A stretch of DNA of 27,500 nucleotides from GCA-020352575 sp041635475 (GTDB taxonomy: Bacteria; Actinomycetota; Acidimicrobiia; Spongiisociales; JAENVV01), in NCBI GenBank assembly GCA_041635475.1, contig JBFKVA010000027.1, forward strand, positions 1-27,500. Direction: 5' to 3'. How positions within the stretch are numbered: position 1 is the first letter of the stretch; each line of letters opens with the position of its first letter. The translations under genes were made by a program, and so were the position numbers. A model generated the notes under the pieces. That model saw only the letters and a program-made list of their open reading frames with translations. It did not search any database and was not told where the DNA came from. Shown here piece after piece: positions 13,898 to 20,659 of this stretch.

Positions 13898-14836
13898 ATG
13901 CTCATTGTCCAGCGCCCACAGATCGAGGAGCAGGAGGTCGCGGAGAGCCGGTCCCGGTTCATCGTCGAGCCTCTCGAACCGGGGTTCGGCTACACGCTCG
14001 GGAACACCATGCGCCGCTCGCTGCTGTCGCGCGTCCCCGGGGCGGCCATCACGTCGATCCGGATCGAGGGCGTCGCCCACGAGTTCGACACGCTTCCCGG
14101 GGTGGTCGAGGACATCGTGGACATCATCCTCAACCTCAAGCAGGTGGTCCTGCGCCTCGAGGAGCCGGAACGCCACACGATCTACCTCTCTGCCAAGGGC
14201 GCAGGTGCGGTGACGGCCGCCCAGCTGAAGGTGCCGGCTGGGGTCGAGGTCGTCAACCCGGACCATCACATCGCCACGATGTCGGCCGAGGGTGTCATCG
14301 AGATGGAGCTCTCGGTGGCCCCGGGTGTCGGCTACCGGGCGGCCGGTTCCGCCGGCGACCAGATCGGTGTGATCCCGATCGATTCGATCTTTTCACCGGT
14401 GCGCCAGGTCGCGTACACGGTTGAGCCGACCCAGGTCGGGATGATGACCAACTACGACCGGCTCGTCATCGACGTCGAGACCGACGGCTCCCTCACCCCG
14501 GGTGAAGCCGTCTCGTCGGCCGGCAAGACGCTGCGCGAACTCATGGGCCTCTTCGCCGACATGGGCGAGGGCATCGGCCTCGAGCTGGGCGACCTCGACG
14601 AGCCGGAGTTCGGGTCACCCGACCTCGAACTGCCGATCGAAGCCCTGGATCTCTCGGAGCGTCCCCGCAACTGCCTCCGGCGCGCCCAGGTGGCCACCGT
14701 GGGCGAGCTCGTCCGCAAGACGGAGGACGATCTCCTCAACATCACGAACTTCGGCCAGAAGAGCTTGGAAGAGGTGATCGTCAAACTTGACGAGCTCGGC
14801 CTCTCGCTCAGCGCCGGGGGCGACGGAGGCATCTGA
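13898..14836 (+). CDS. rpoA: RNA polymerase alpha subunit
   Basis: The product has 312 residues. The N-terminal domain (about 1-225) dimerises and binds beta and beta-prime; it shows FIVEPLEPGFGYTLGNTMRRSLLSRVPGAAI and the EFDTLPGVVEDIVDIILNLKQ block. The C-terminal domain (about 240-305) binds UP elements and activators; it reads ALDLSERPRNCLRRAQVATVGEL and then NITNFGQKSLEEV. The linker DLDEPEFGSPDLELPIE is acidic. It lies 10 nt after rpsD. The stop shares one base with the rplQ start. Confidence 0.98.
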   Translation: MLIVQRPQIEEQEVAESRSRFIVEPLEPGFGYTLGNTMRRSLLSRVPGAAITSIRIEGVAHEFDTLPGVVEDIVDIILNLKQVVLRLEEPERHTIYLSAKGAGAVTAAQLKVPAGVEVVNPDHHIATMSAEGVIEMELSVAPGVGYRAAGSAGDQIGVIPIDSIFSPVRQVAYTVEPTQVGMMTNYDRLVIDVETDGSLTPGEAVSSAGKTLRELMGLFADMGEGIGLELGDLDEPEFGSPDLELPIEALDLSERPRNCLRRAQVATVGELVRKTEDDLLNITNFGQKSLEEVIVKLDELGLSLSAGGDGGI

Positions 14837-15183
14837 TGCGTCCCGTCAAAGGAAAGCGGCTCGGCGGGTCGCCTTCACACCAGAAGGCGATGCTCTCCAA
14901 CCTCTCTGCGTCGCTCTTCGAGTACGAGAAGGTGACGACAACGGTGACCAAGGCCAAGGTGCTCCGGCCGTTCGCCGAGCAGCTGATCACCAAGGCGAAG
15001 AAGGGCACCCTCCACGACCGGCGGCAGGTGCTCAAGTACATCTCGCGGGGCGACGTCGTCACCAAGCTCTTCGACGAGATCGGCCCCCGCTACGCAGAAC
15101 GGCCCGGCGGCTACACCCGGATCGTCAGGATCGGCCCCCGCCGCGGCGACAACTCCGAGATGGCCGTCATCGAGCTCGTCTGA
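14836..15183 (+). CDS. rplQ: 50S ribosomal protein L17
   Basis: The product has 115 residues, the compact L17 without the long C-terminal extension seen in some actinobacteria. It has SPSHQKAMLSNLSASLFEYEKV, TTVTKAKVLRPFAEQLITKAK and the C-terminal GGYTRIVRIGPRRGDNSEMAVIELV, all standard. It is the last gene of the alpha operon, coupled to rpoA by TGATG. No clear intrinsic terminator follows; the next 84 nt hold a short tandem repeat and the coaA promoter region. Confidence 0.98.
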   Translation: MRPVKGKRLGGSPSHQKAMLSNLSASLFEYEKVTTTVTKAKVLRPFAEQLITKAKKGTLHDRRQVLKYISRGDVVTKLFDEIGPRYAERPGGYTRIVRIGPRRGDNSEMAVIELV

Positions 15184-15267
15184 GCACGCCGGGCGCCTCG
15201 ACACCGGGATACCGGGATTGGGGACCCGACTACCTTGGGGCCCCCAACTGATCGGCGCGACCTCCTG
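15184..15267 (+). other. Spacer before coaA: tandem 8-mer, -10 box and palindrome
   Basis: ACCGGGAT occurs twice in tandem (15203-15210 and 15211-15218). TACCTT (15231-15236) matches the TAnnnT -10 pattern. It runs into TTGGGGCCCCCAA (15235-15247), a palindrome with 6-bp arms around one central C. The palindrome would lie between the -10 box and the transcription start, an operator-like position. No Shine-Dalgarno is seen before the coaA ATG at 15268. The promoter and operator reading is tentative. Confidence 0.35.
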
Positions 15268-16191
15268 ATGTCCCTTCCGACCCGCTACCTCCGATTCCCT
15301 CGCCAGGAGTGGGCGGTCCTGCGTGCCTCGACGCCGATGACCCTCGACGAGGGCGACGTCGAGCGGGTCCGGGGCATCAACGAGCAACTCTCGCTCGACG
15401 ACGTCGAAGAGGTCTATCTTCCGGTCTCCCGTCTTCTCAACCTGTTCGTCTCCGCCTCGCAGGGGCTCTACCGGGTCACCGACACCTTCTTGGGGCGGCC
15501 GTCGGCCAAGGTCCCGTACATCATCGCCGTGGCCGGGTCGGTGGCCGTCGGCAAGTCGACCACCTCCCGGGTCCTCCAATTGCTGCTCTCGCGGTGGCCC
15601 GATCACCCTCGGGTGGAACTCGTCGGCACCGATGGCTTCCTCCACCCCAACGCGGTGCTCGAACAGAGGGGACTGCTCACCAGGAAAGGATTCCCGGAGT
15701 CGTATGACACGGGGGCCTTGCTCCGGTTCCTCGAAGAGGTCAAGTCGGGCCAACCGGACATCCATGTCCCCGTGTACTCCCACCACTCGTACGACATCGT
15801 TCCCGGCGGCCAGCGGAACGTGAAGGAGGCGGACATCGTCATCATCGAGGGCCTCAACGTCCTGCAGCCGCCGAATGGAGATCGACGCATGGTGTCCGAC
15901 TTCATCGACTTCGGCATCTTCCTCGACGTGGAGGAGGCCCACGTCCGTGAGTGGTACGTCTCTCGGTTCTTCAAGTTGCGGGACTCCGCGTTCCAGGACC
16001 CCGAGGCCTATTTCCACCGGTTCGCCAGTTTCGACGACACCGCCGCGAGGGAGGTGGCCGAGGGGATCTGGGACACGATCAACGGCCCCAACCTCCGCGA
16101 GAACATCGCCCCCACCCGGGAGCGGGCCGACCTCATCCTCCGCAAGGCGGCGAACCATGCGGTGGCGGAAGTGCTCCTGCGCCGGTTGTAG
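15268..16191 (+). CDS. coaA: Type I pantothenate kinase
   Basis: The product has 307 residues and phosphorylates pantothenate, the first committed step of coenzyme A synthesis. The P-loop GSVAVGKS is at residues 90-97; TDGF (D122) and the substrate-region YSHHSYDIVPGG near 170-181 are the diagnostic motifs of the bacterial CoaA family. IIEGLNVLQP and the C-terminal GPNLRENIAPTRERADLIL also fit. The ATG at 15268 is chosen because MSLPTRYLRFPRQEWAVLR matches the usual N-terminus; upstream TTG codons are less likely. It may have its own promoter at 15231. Its product feeds CoA to the carrier-protein step served by acpS in the same window. Confidence 0.95.
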   Translation: MSLPTRYLRFPRQEWAVLRASTPMTLDEGDVERVRGINEQLSLDDVEEVYLPVSRLLNLFVSASQGLYRVTDTFLGRPSAKVPYIIAVAGSVAVGKSTTSRVLQLLLSRWPDHPRVELVGTDGFLHPNAVLEQRGLLTRKGFPESYDTGALLRFLEEVKSGQPDIHVPVYSHHSYDIVPGGQRNVKEADIVIIEGLNVLQPPNGDRRMVSDFIDFGIFLDVEEAHVREWYVSRFFKLRDSAFQDPEAYFHRFASFDDTAAREVAEGIWDTINGPNLRENIAPTRERADLILRKAANHAVAEVLLRRL

Positions 16192-16217
16192 GCCGCGGCC
16201 GAACACTGAGCCCCCGG

Positions 16218-16223
16218 TACCCT
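16218..16223 (+). promoter_or_regulatory. Leaderless-type -10 box before the NUDIX gene
   Basis: TACCCT is followed by 9 nt and then the ATG at 16233. A transcript starting about 7-9 nt after a -10 box would begin at or next to the start codon. There is no Shine-Dalgarno in the interval, which supports leaderless translation. No -35 box is clear. Confidence 0.5.
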
Positions 16224-16232
16224 CCACGACGA

Positions 16233-16766
16233 ATGGACCTCCCCTCTCTGATCGCACTGCTCCGTGCCCACCGGCCCGCGGACGAGCAGGAAGCGACGGC
16301 CGTCGGCGCCATCCTCGATGTGTTGGATACGTACCGTACGGCAGCCCTGGGCCGAACCCATTTCGTCCCCGGACACCTCACAGCCAGCGGGTTCGTAGGG
16401 GGCGAACGTGGGGTCCTCCTCATCCACCATGACCGCCTGGGGCGATGGATGCAGCCCGGTGGCCACTTCGAACCCGAGGACGAGAGCGTTGAGGCCGCGG
16501 CCCGCCGCGAGGTGGAGGAGGAGACCGGGATTGGCGACCTCGAGTCCCTCGGCCTCCTCGATGTCGACGTCCACGAGATCCCGGCGGGGAAGAGCGAACC
16601 GAGGCACCTCCACTTCGATCTTCGGTGGGGCTTCGCGGGGAGAGGGGTTCCCCGCGCCGGCGACGGTGTCACCGGCGTGGCCTGGGTCGTCGCCGAAGAC
16701 CTACCGGCCCTCGGCGTCGATGCGGGTGTGGACCGGGCGGTGACGAGGCTGCTCGGCCGGTCCTGA
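16233..16766 (+). CDS. NUDIX hydrolase
   Basis: The product has 177 residues. NUDIX enzymes hydrolyse nucleoside diphosphates linked to another moiety, and the substrate here is unknown. The NUDIX box is in the GGHFEPEDESVEAAARREVEEETG segment, in the common variant with an extra residue before the AAxRREVxEE helix. The helix keeps the catalytic glutamates that bind metal. The preceding strand HHDRLGRWMQPGGH and the later PRHLHFDLRWGF fit a mononucleotide-pyrophosphatase-like fold. The ATG at 16233 is chosen because of the TACCCT box 9 nt upstream and because the frame before it overlaps coaA. Confidence 0.88.
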   Translation: MDLPSLIALLRAHRPADEQEATAVGAILDVLDTYRTAALGRTHFVPGHLTASGFVGGERGVLLIHHDRLGRWMQPGGHFEPEDESVEAAARREVEEETGIGDLESLGLLDVDVHEIPAGKSEPRHLHFDLRWGFAGRGVPRAGDGVTGVAWVVAEDLPALGVDAGVDRAVTRLLGRS

Positions 16767-16774
16767 TGGCCGGA

Positions 16775-16780
16775 TAGGCT
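16775..16780 (+). promoter_or_regulatory. Leaderless-type -10 box before the Yip1-like gene
   Basis: TAGGCT is followed by exactly 7 nt and the ATG at 16788, the spacing expected when transcription starts at the A of ATG. The hexamer is identical to the one before the S58 peptidase gene. No Shine-Dalgarno is present. Confidence 0.5.
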
Positions 16781-16787
16781 GGCCGGG

Positions 16788-17318
16788 ATGGAGCGAATCC
16801 TCAAGAATGCCGCGGGAGCCATGCGGCTCCGGCGTGAGACATACGCCCGCCTCATGTGGGACGAGTACGCCACGGCTGACGCCGTCCTGATCGTGGTGGC
16901 GGTCGCCGCCGTTCAGCTCGTCGCATCCATCGTCGTCGGCCGCGTCGGGGCGTTGGGCCTCCTGCAGGGCCTGCTGCGACTGGCCACCGGCGAACTCATC
17001 CGGTGGATGGTGGCGGCCCTCGTCATGTGGCTCGTGTCCACCAAGCTCCTTGGGGGCCGCGGTCGGATCCCGGCCACGGTCGGGCCGACCGGGTACGCGT
17101 ACCTGCCGTTCGTCGTCGCCCCCCTCGTACGGATTGCCCTGTCGGTGGGTGGCCTGTCGAGGTACGCGCCATTCGTGGAGGTCGTCGCCTCCCTCTGGTT
17201 CGGTCTCGGTCTCTTCGTGGTCGCGCAGGTCCTCTTCGACCTCGCCCGGGACCGGGCCTTCATCGCGGCGTCGGTGTCCCTCATCGGCTGGTGGCTGGTT
17301 ACGCTCGTGGTCCTCTGA
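16788..17318 (+). CDS. Integral membrane protein, possible Yip1-domain family
   Basis: The product has 176 residues. After a cytoplasmic, charged N-terminus (about 25 residues) come about five hydrophobic stretches, near residues 30-52, 68-90, 102-120, 128-150 and 155-176. The layout, with a GGRGRIPATVGPTGYAYLP motif before the third segment, resembles Yip1-domain proteins, but the match is from memory of the general pattern and is not certain. No catalytic motif is visible, so the function is unknown. It starts behind its own leaderless -10 box and is separated from truA by a 9-nt gap with a Shine-Dalgarno, so the two are probably co-transcribed. Confidence 0.6.
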   Translation: MERILKNAAGAMRLRRETYARLMWDEYATADAVLIVVAVAAVQLVASIVVGRVGALGLLQGLLRLATGELIRWMVAALVMWLVSTKLLGGRGRIPATVGPTGYAYLPFVVAPLVRIALSVGGLSRYAPFVEVVASLWFGLGLFVVAQVLFDLARDRAFIAASVSLIGWWLVTLVVL

Positions 17319-17327
17319 GGAGTAGCA

Positions 17328-18059
17328 ATGTCCCACTTCAGGCTCGACCTCGCGTATGACGGAACCGAGTTCCACGGATACGCCCACCAGCCCGACCTGC
17401 GCACCGTGCAAGGCGAGCTGGAGAAGGCCCTGACGAGGGTCGGCGGCAGTGCCGAGACCGCGGTGGCCGGCCGCACCGACGCCGGTGTGCACGCCCGGGC
17501 CCAAGTCGTGTCGGCGACCCTCGGGCGGCAGATCAAGGCCGAGCGCCTCCACAACGCGCTCAACCAGATGCTTCCCGAGGACATCGGGATCATCGGGGTG
17601 ATCGACGCCGACCCAGCGTTCAACGCCCGGTTCGATGCCGTCGCCCGGACGTACAGGTACTTCGTCCTCCAGGACCGATCGCACGATCCGTTCCGGCGGA
17701 CGACGCACTGGCAACTCGACGAGGACCTCGACCTTGACGCCATGAACGCGGGGGCCGCCCACCTCATCGGCAGCCACGACTTCGCATCGTTCTGCCGGAA
17801 GGCCGAAGGGCGCTCGTCGGAGCGCACCGTGCATGCGGCGGGCTGGAGTCCGGATGCGCCCCGGGTGGTCTCCTTCGAGATCACGGCCAACGCCTTCTGC
17901 CACCAGATGGTCCGCTCGATCGTGGCGGTGCTTGCCAACGTCGGCCTGGGATCCATCGAACCCGACCACGTCAAGACGATTCTCGACGCGCGGGATCGGC
18001 GATTGGGCAGGGGTGCTGCCCCACCGCAGGGCTTGTACCTGTGGGCGGTCGAGTACTGA
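17328..18059 (+). CDS. truA: tRNA pseudouridine(38-40) synthase
   Basis: The product has 243 residues. TruA makes pseudouridine at positions 38-40 of the tRNA anticodon stem. The catalytic aspartate is D51 in the motif AGRTDAGVHA. LAYDGTEFHGYAHQP at the N-terminus, FNARFDAVARTYRYFV in the middle and FCHQMVRSIVAVLANVG near the end are all family blocks. GAGGAG lies 5 nt before the ATG. truA is commonly found between rplQ and rplM in bacteria; here three other genes separate it from rplQ. Confidence 0.96.
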   Translation: MSHFRLDLAYDGTEFHGYAHQPDLRTVQGELEKALTRVGGSAETAVAGRTDAGVHARAQVVSATLGRQIKAERLHNALNQMLPEDIGIIGVIDADPAFNARFDAVARTYRYFVLQDRSHDPFRRTTHWQLDEDLDLDAMNAGAAHLIGSHDFASFCRKAEGRSSERTVHAAGWSPDAPRVVSFEITANAFCHQMVRSIVAVLANVGLGSIEPDHVKTILDARDRRLGRGAAPPQGLYLWAVEY

Positions 18060-18090
18060 GGACCCGACCGAGGATGGCGACCAACGCGAG

Positions 18091-18120
18091 TTGCCATAGC
18101 GTCCGGGGCTTCGGTACCAT
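18091..18120 (+). promoter_or_regulatory. Promoter for rplM-rpsI
   Basis: TTGCCA (18091-18096), an 18-nt spacer, then TACCAT (18115-18120). The layout and spacing are the same as the rpmJ promoter. Transcription should start near 18127, leaving a leader of about 93 nt before the rplM GTG. Together with the 160-nt gap after truA, this marks a new transcription unit. Confidence 0.65.
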
Positions 18121-18219
18121 CCCGCTTCGCGTTCGCGTTGCGTGAGCGCGCTTCCCACGAAGTCCTGACCGATGCCGGTGGCCGCCCGTGCCAATCCGCA
18201 CCGCCCCCAAGGAAGAGCC
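18121..18219 (+). other. 5' leader of rplM
   Basis: About 93 nt of untranslated leader are expected here. CTTCG (18124-18128) can pair with CGAAG (18158-18162), enclosing a GC-rich stretch with alternating GCG words that can fold in several ways. The end has AAGGAAGAG just before the GTG start. L13 leaders with regulatory structure are known in other phyla (Bacillus). I cannot match this one to that family by eye. Confidence 0.35.
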
Positions 18220-18678
18220 GTGAAGCTGCAGAAGACGTACACCCCCAAACCCGCCGATGTCGAGCGGGCCTGGCTGGTGGTAGATGCCGAAGGCATCCCG
18301 CTGGGCCGCCTCGCGTCGGAGGTCGCGGCACTGCTCAGGGGCAAGCACAAGCCGACCTACGCTCCACACATCGATGGTGGTGACCACGTCATCGTCGTCA
18401 ACGCGCGCAAGGTCGCCGTCACGTCGGACAAGAGCAGGACGAAGATCTACTACCGGCACTCCGGCTACCCGGGTGGTCTGAAGGCCGAGTCGTATGAACG
18501 CCTCGCCGAGCGGCGCCCGGAGGCGATCATCGAGCGGGCGATCAGGGGAATGCTCCCCAAGAACCGCCTCGGTCGCCAGATGGGCCGGAAGCTGAAGGTG
18601 TACGCCGGACCCGATCACCCGCACCAGGCCCAGATGCCGGTCGTCCACGACCTCGACGTCAAGAAGGTGGAGAACTGA
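18220..18678 (+). CDS. rplM: 50S ribosomal protein L13
   Basis: The product has 152 residues. L13 is an early 50S assembly protein. The family blocks are KTYTPKPADVERAWLVVDAEG, GRLASEVAALLRGKHKPTY, and HSGYPGGLKAESYERLAERRPE, followed by RAIRGMLPKNRLGRQMGRKLKVYAG and HPHQAQ. The start is GTG at 18220, directly after an AAGGAAGAG Shine-Dalgarno. A possible ATG at 18172 lies farther upstream without such support and would add a non-conserved extension. It is coupled to rpsI through TGATG. Confidence 0.96.
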   Translation: MKLQKTYTPKPADVERAWLVVDAEGIPLGRLASEVAALLRGKHKPTYAPHIDGGDHVIVVNARKVAVTSDKSRTKIYYRHSGYPGGLKAESYERLAERRPEAIIERAIRGMLPKNRLGRQMGRKLKVYAGPDHPHQAQMPVVHDLDVKKVEN

Positions 18679-19070
18679 TGCCCAAGCCCCTCGTCCAGGC
18701 CACCGGCCGCCGCAAGTCGTCTCGGGCACGGGTCCGCCTCTACTCGGGTACGGGTCGTGTGCTCATCAACGAGCGCCCGCTCGAGGACTTCTTCCCGACG
18801 ATGGCGCGACGGATCAGGGTGCTCGAACCGCTGCGGGTGGCCGAGATCGGCGGTCAGTACGACATCATCGTGAAGGCGGAGGGCGGTGGCACCACCGGAC
18901 AGGCCGACGCCATCCGCCTCGGGATCGCTCGGGCGCTCATCGAGGTGGACCCCGACCTTCGTCCCAAGCTCAAGGCCGCCGGGTTCCTCACTCGCGACTC
19001 CCGGGCCGTCGAGCCCAAGAAGTACGGCCTTCGCAAGGCCCGTCGGGCGCCCCAGTACACGAAGCGCTGA
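18678..19070 (+). CDS. rpsI: 30S ribosomal protein S9
   Basis: The product has 130 residues. S9 places its C-terminal tail against P-site tRNA. The start MPKPLVQATGRRKSSRARVRL, the central GGGTTGQADAIRLGIARALIEVDP and the end YGLRKARRAPQYTKR, with the invariant terminal arginine, are typical. It shares one base with the rplM stop. glmM starts 5 nt after its stop, so the ribosomal pair probably extends into glmM. Confidence 0.98.
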   Translation: MPKPLVQATGRRKSSRARVRLYSGTGRVLINERPLEDFFPTMARRIRVLEPLRVAEIGGQYDIIVKAEGGGTTGQADAIRLGIARALIEVDPDLRPKLKAAGFLTRDSRAVEPKKYGLRKARRAPQYTKR

Positions 19071-19075
19071 GGCGC

Positions 19076-20392
19076 ATGGCGGCGCTCTTCGGCACCGACG
19101 GCGTGCGGGGGCTGGCCAACGTCGACCTCACCCCCGAGCTGGCACTGGCTCTCGGCCGGGCGGCGGGGGAGTCCCTCTCGTTCGGACCGATCCTCGTCGG
19201 GCGGGACACGCGTCGCTCGGGACCGATGCTGTCGTTGGCGTTCCAGGCAGGCGCCCATTCGGTGGGCATCGACACCGTCGATGTCGGCGTGCTCCCCTCT
19301 GGGGGAATCGCCCAACTCGTCGCGGTGACGGACGCCACGATGGGAGCGGTGGTGACGGCCTCCCACAACCCGGCCCCGGACAACGGCATCAAGCTCCTCG
19401 GGGGCAACGGTCGCAAGCTGAGTGACGAGCGGGAAGCGAAGATCGAGCAGCGCCTCCAACACGGGGAGCCGTGGCGGTCGGCGACCGGGGGTGAGGTGGG
19501 CACGGTCTATCCCTTGCCCGATGCCGAGGAGCGGTACCTGGCGATCCTCCGAGAAGGTTTCGGATACCGGCTTCGCGGCATCTCCTTGGTCGTCGACTGC
19601 GCCCACGGTGCCGCCTACCGGACCGCACCGCAGCTCTTCGCCTCACTGGACGCGGACGTGGACGTCATCGGCGCCTCCCCGGACGGCACGAACATCAACG
19701 ACGGATGTGGTGCCACCGACACGAAGGCCCTGGCAGCCGCCACCAAGGGTCGACTCGGCCTCGCCTTCGATGGCGACGCGGATCGACTGATCGCCATCGA
19801 CGAACGGGGCGCCGTGGCCAACGGGGACATCCTCATGGCGGTGATCGCCCGGCATCTCCAGGACCGCAACCAGCTCAGCAGCGGCACCGTCGTGTCGACC
19901 GTGATGTCCAACATCGGTTTTCACCGCGCCATGGCCGAGTGCGGCATCAACGTGGTCACCACCAGGGTCGGGGATCGCTACGTCATGGAGGCCATCGCCG
20001 AGCACGACGCGGGCTTGGGCGGAGAGCAGTCGGGTCATCTCATCTTCCCCGGCCGCTCACCGGTAGGCGACGGACTCGTGACGGCTCTCGCTCTACTGGA
20101 GGTCATGGCCGCGACCGGCCAGTCGCTGTCCGAGCTGCGCTCCTTCGTCGTCGAGTACCCCCAGGTGCTGCGCAACGTCCGGGTGGCCGACGCCACGGTC
20201 CTCGCCGGCAACGAAGCCGTGTGGGCTGCCGTGAAGCGGGTGGAGGAGGAACTCGGCGACGAGGGACGAGTCCTCGTGCGGGCGTCCGGGACCGAGCCCC
20301 TCGTGCGGGTCATGATCGAGGCCGCCTCCCGCGACGACGCCAACCGTCACGCCCTCGAGTTGTGTGATGTCGTGAGGGCCGAACTGGGCTGA
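19076..20392 (+). CDS. glmM: Phosphoglucosamine mutase
   Basis: The product has 438 residues and converts glucosamine-6-phosphate to glucosamine-1-phosphate on the way to UDP-GlcNAc and peptidoglycan. The phosphorylated serine is S96 in TASHNPAPDNGIK. The metal-binding loop DGDADR is at 232-237, the sugar-binding GGEQSGH lies in the third domain, and the C-terminal phosphate loop is RASGTEPLVRVM. The start FGTDGVRGLAN is canonical. It lies 5 nt after rpsI, so it is likely read from the rplM promoter. Its substrate is made by the next gene, glmS, which has its own ribozyme-controlled leader. Confidence 0.97.
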   Translation: MAALFGTDGVRGLANVDLTPELALALGRAAGESLSFGPILVGRDTRRSGPMLSLAFQAGAHSVGIDTVDVGVLPSGGIAQLVAVTDATMGAVVTASHNPAPDNGIKLLGGNGRKLSDEREAKIEQRLQHGEPWRSATGGEVGTVYPLPDAEERYLAILREGFGYRLRGISLVVDCAHGAAYRTAPQLFASLDADVDVIGASPDGTNINDGCGATDTKALAAATKGRLGLAFDGDADRLIAIDERGAVANGDILMAVIARHLQDRNQLSSGTVVSTVMSNIGFHRAMAECGINVVTTRVGDRYVMEAIAEHDAGLGGEQSGHLIFPGRSPVGDGLVTALALLEVMAATGQSLSELRSFVVEYPQVLRNVRVADATVLAGNEAVWAAVKRVEEELGDEGRVLVRASGTEPLVRVMIEAASRDDANRHALELCDVVRAELG

Positions 20393-20398
20393 CCCCCT

Positions 20399-20419
20399 CT
20401 TCGTACCTCGTACCTCACT
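20399..20419 (+). repeat. Short heptanucleotide repeat run
   Basis: CTTCGTA, CCTCGTA and CCTCACT follow one another in a 7-nt period right after the glmM stop. The units resemble the CTTCGTA array at 25596-25644 and the TCGTACC arm near 9456. It lies just upstream of the candidate glmS promoter. The function is unknown. Confidence 0.5.
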
Positions 20420-20426
20420 CCCTCGC

Positions 20427-20432
20427 TACCCT
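20427..20432 (+). promoter_or_regulatory. Candidate -10 box for glmS
   Basis: TACCCT fits the TAnnnT pattern seen elsewhere in the window. Transcription starting near 20439 would leave about 25 nt of RNA before the ribozyme cleavage site, as is normal for glmS leaders. No good -35 hexamer is visible, so glmS may also be reached by read-through from glmM. Confidence 0.4.
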
Positions 20433-20462
20433 GTGTTCCACAACCGAGCACAACCACCTTCA

Positions 20463-20608
20463 AGCGCCAGACCTCCCCTCGGGAGGTGACGAGGAAGAGG
20501 GAGCATCGAACCCTTCGGCGGGTGCCCTCTCGGCTTTTCCGGAGTCGTCACGGTGTGGGAGAAACCCCGGGAGCGATTCCGGGAACAGAGACCACACCGA
20601 AACGGAGC
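20463..20608 (+). ncRNA. glmS ribozyme: glmS self-cleaving ribozyme-riboswitch
   Basis: The RNA is expected to cut itself between A20463 and G20464 when glucosamine-6-phosphate binds. The site A|GCGCC is followed by P1, a 7-bp hairpin ACCTCCC/GGGAGGT (20471-20477 with 20481-20487). Next come GACGAGG (20488-20494; the first G aligns with the catalytic G40 of the Thermoanaerobacter ribozyme), ATCGA (20505-20509) and CGGCGGGTGCC (20516-20526). CGCC (20465-20468) can pair with GGCG (20517-20520), and AGAGGG (20496-20501) with CCCTCT (20525-20530). P3 is CGGC/GTCG (20531-20534, 20544-20547), and its loop TTCCG (20537-20541) pairs with CGGAG (20603-20607) as P3.1. P4 is GGTGTGG/CCACACC (20552-20558, 20592-20598). 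P4.1 (20566-20572, 20577-20583) is capped by GCGA. Every conserved element is in order, directly before glmS. Confidence 0.96.
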
Positions 20609-20646
20609 GGCCGAACAGGCCGCGTTCGCCCCGGTGCTCACGATCG

Positions 20647-20652
20647 AAGGAG
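20647..20652 (+). promoter_or_regulatory. Shine-Dalgarno of glmS
   Basis: AAGGAG lies 7 nt before the ATG at 20660 and about 40 nt after the end of the ribozyme. It fixes the glmS start and shows that the leader is untranslated, although the glmS frame happens to be open back to 20486 through the ribozyme. Confidence 0.88.
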
Positions 20653-20659
20653 CACTCCC

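Noticed and set aside
14875..16257. A 460-codon minus-strand open frame opposite rplQ and coaA.
   Set aside because: It lies fully antisense to conserved genes and has no recognisable domain or start signal.
18172..18219. An upstream ATG in frame with rplM.
   Set aside because: The GTG at 18220 has an adjacent AAGGAAGAG and gives the conserved L13 start.
20486..20659. An open frame continuous with glmS that would add 58 N-terminal residues.
   Set aside because: The catalytic cysteine of GlmS must follow the initiator methionine, AAGGAG lies 7 nt before the ATG at 20660, and the upstream stretch is the ribozyme.
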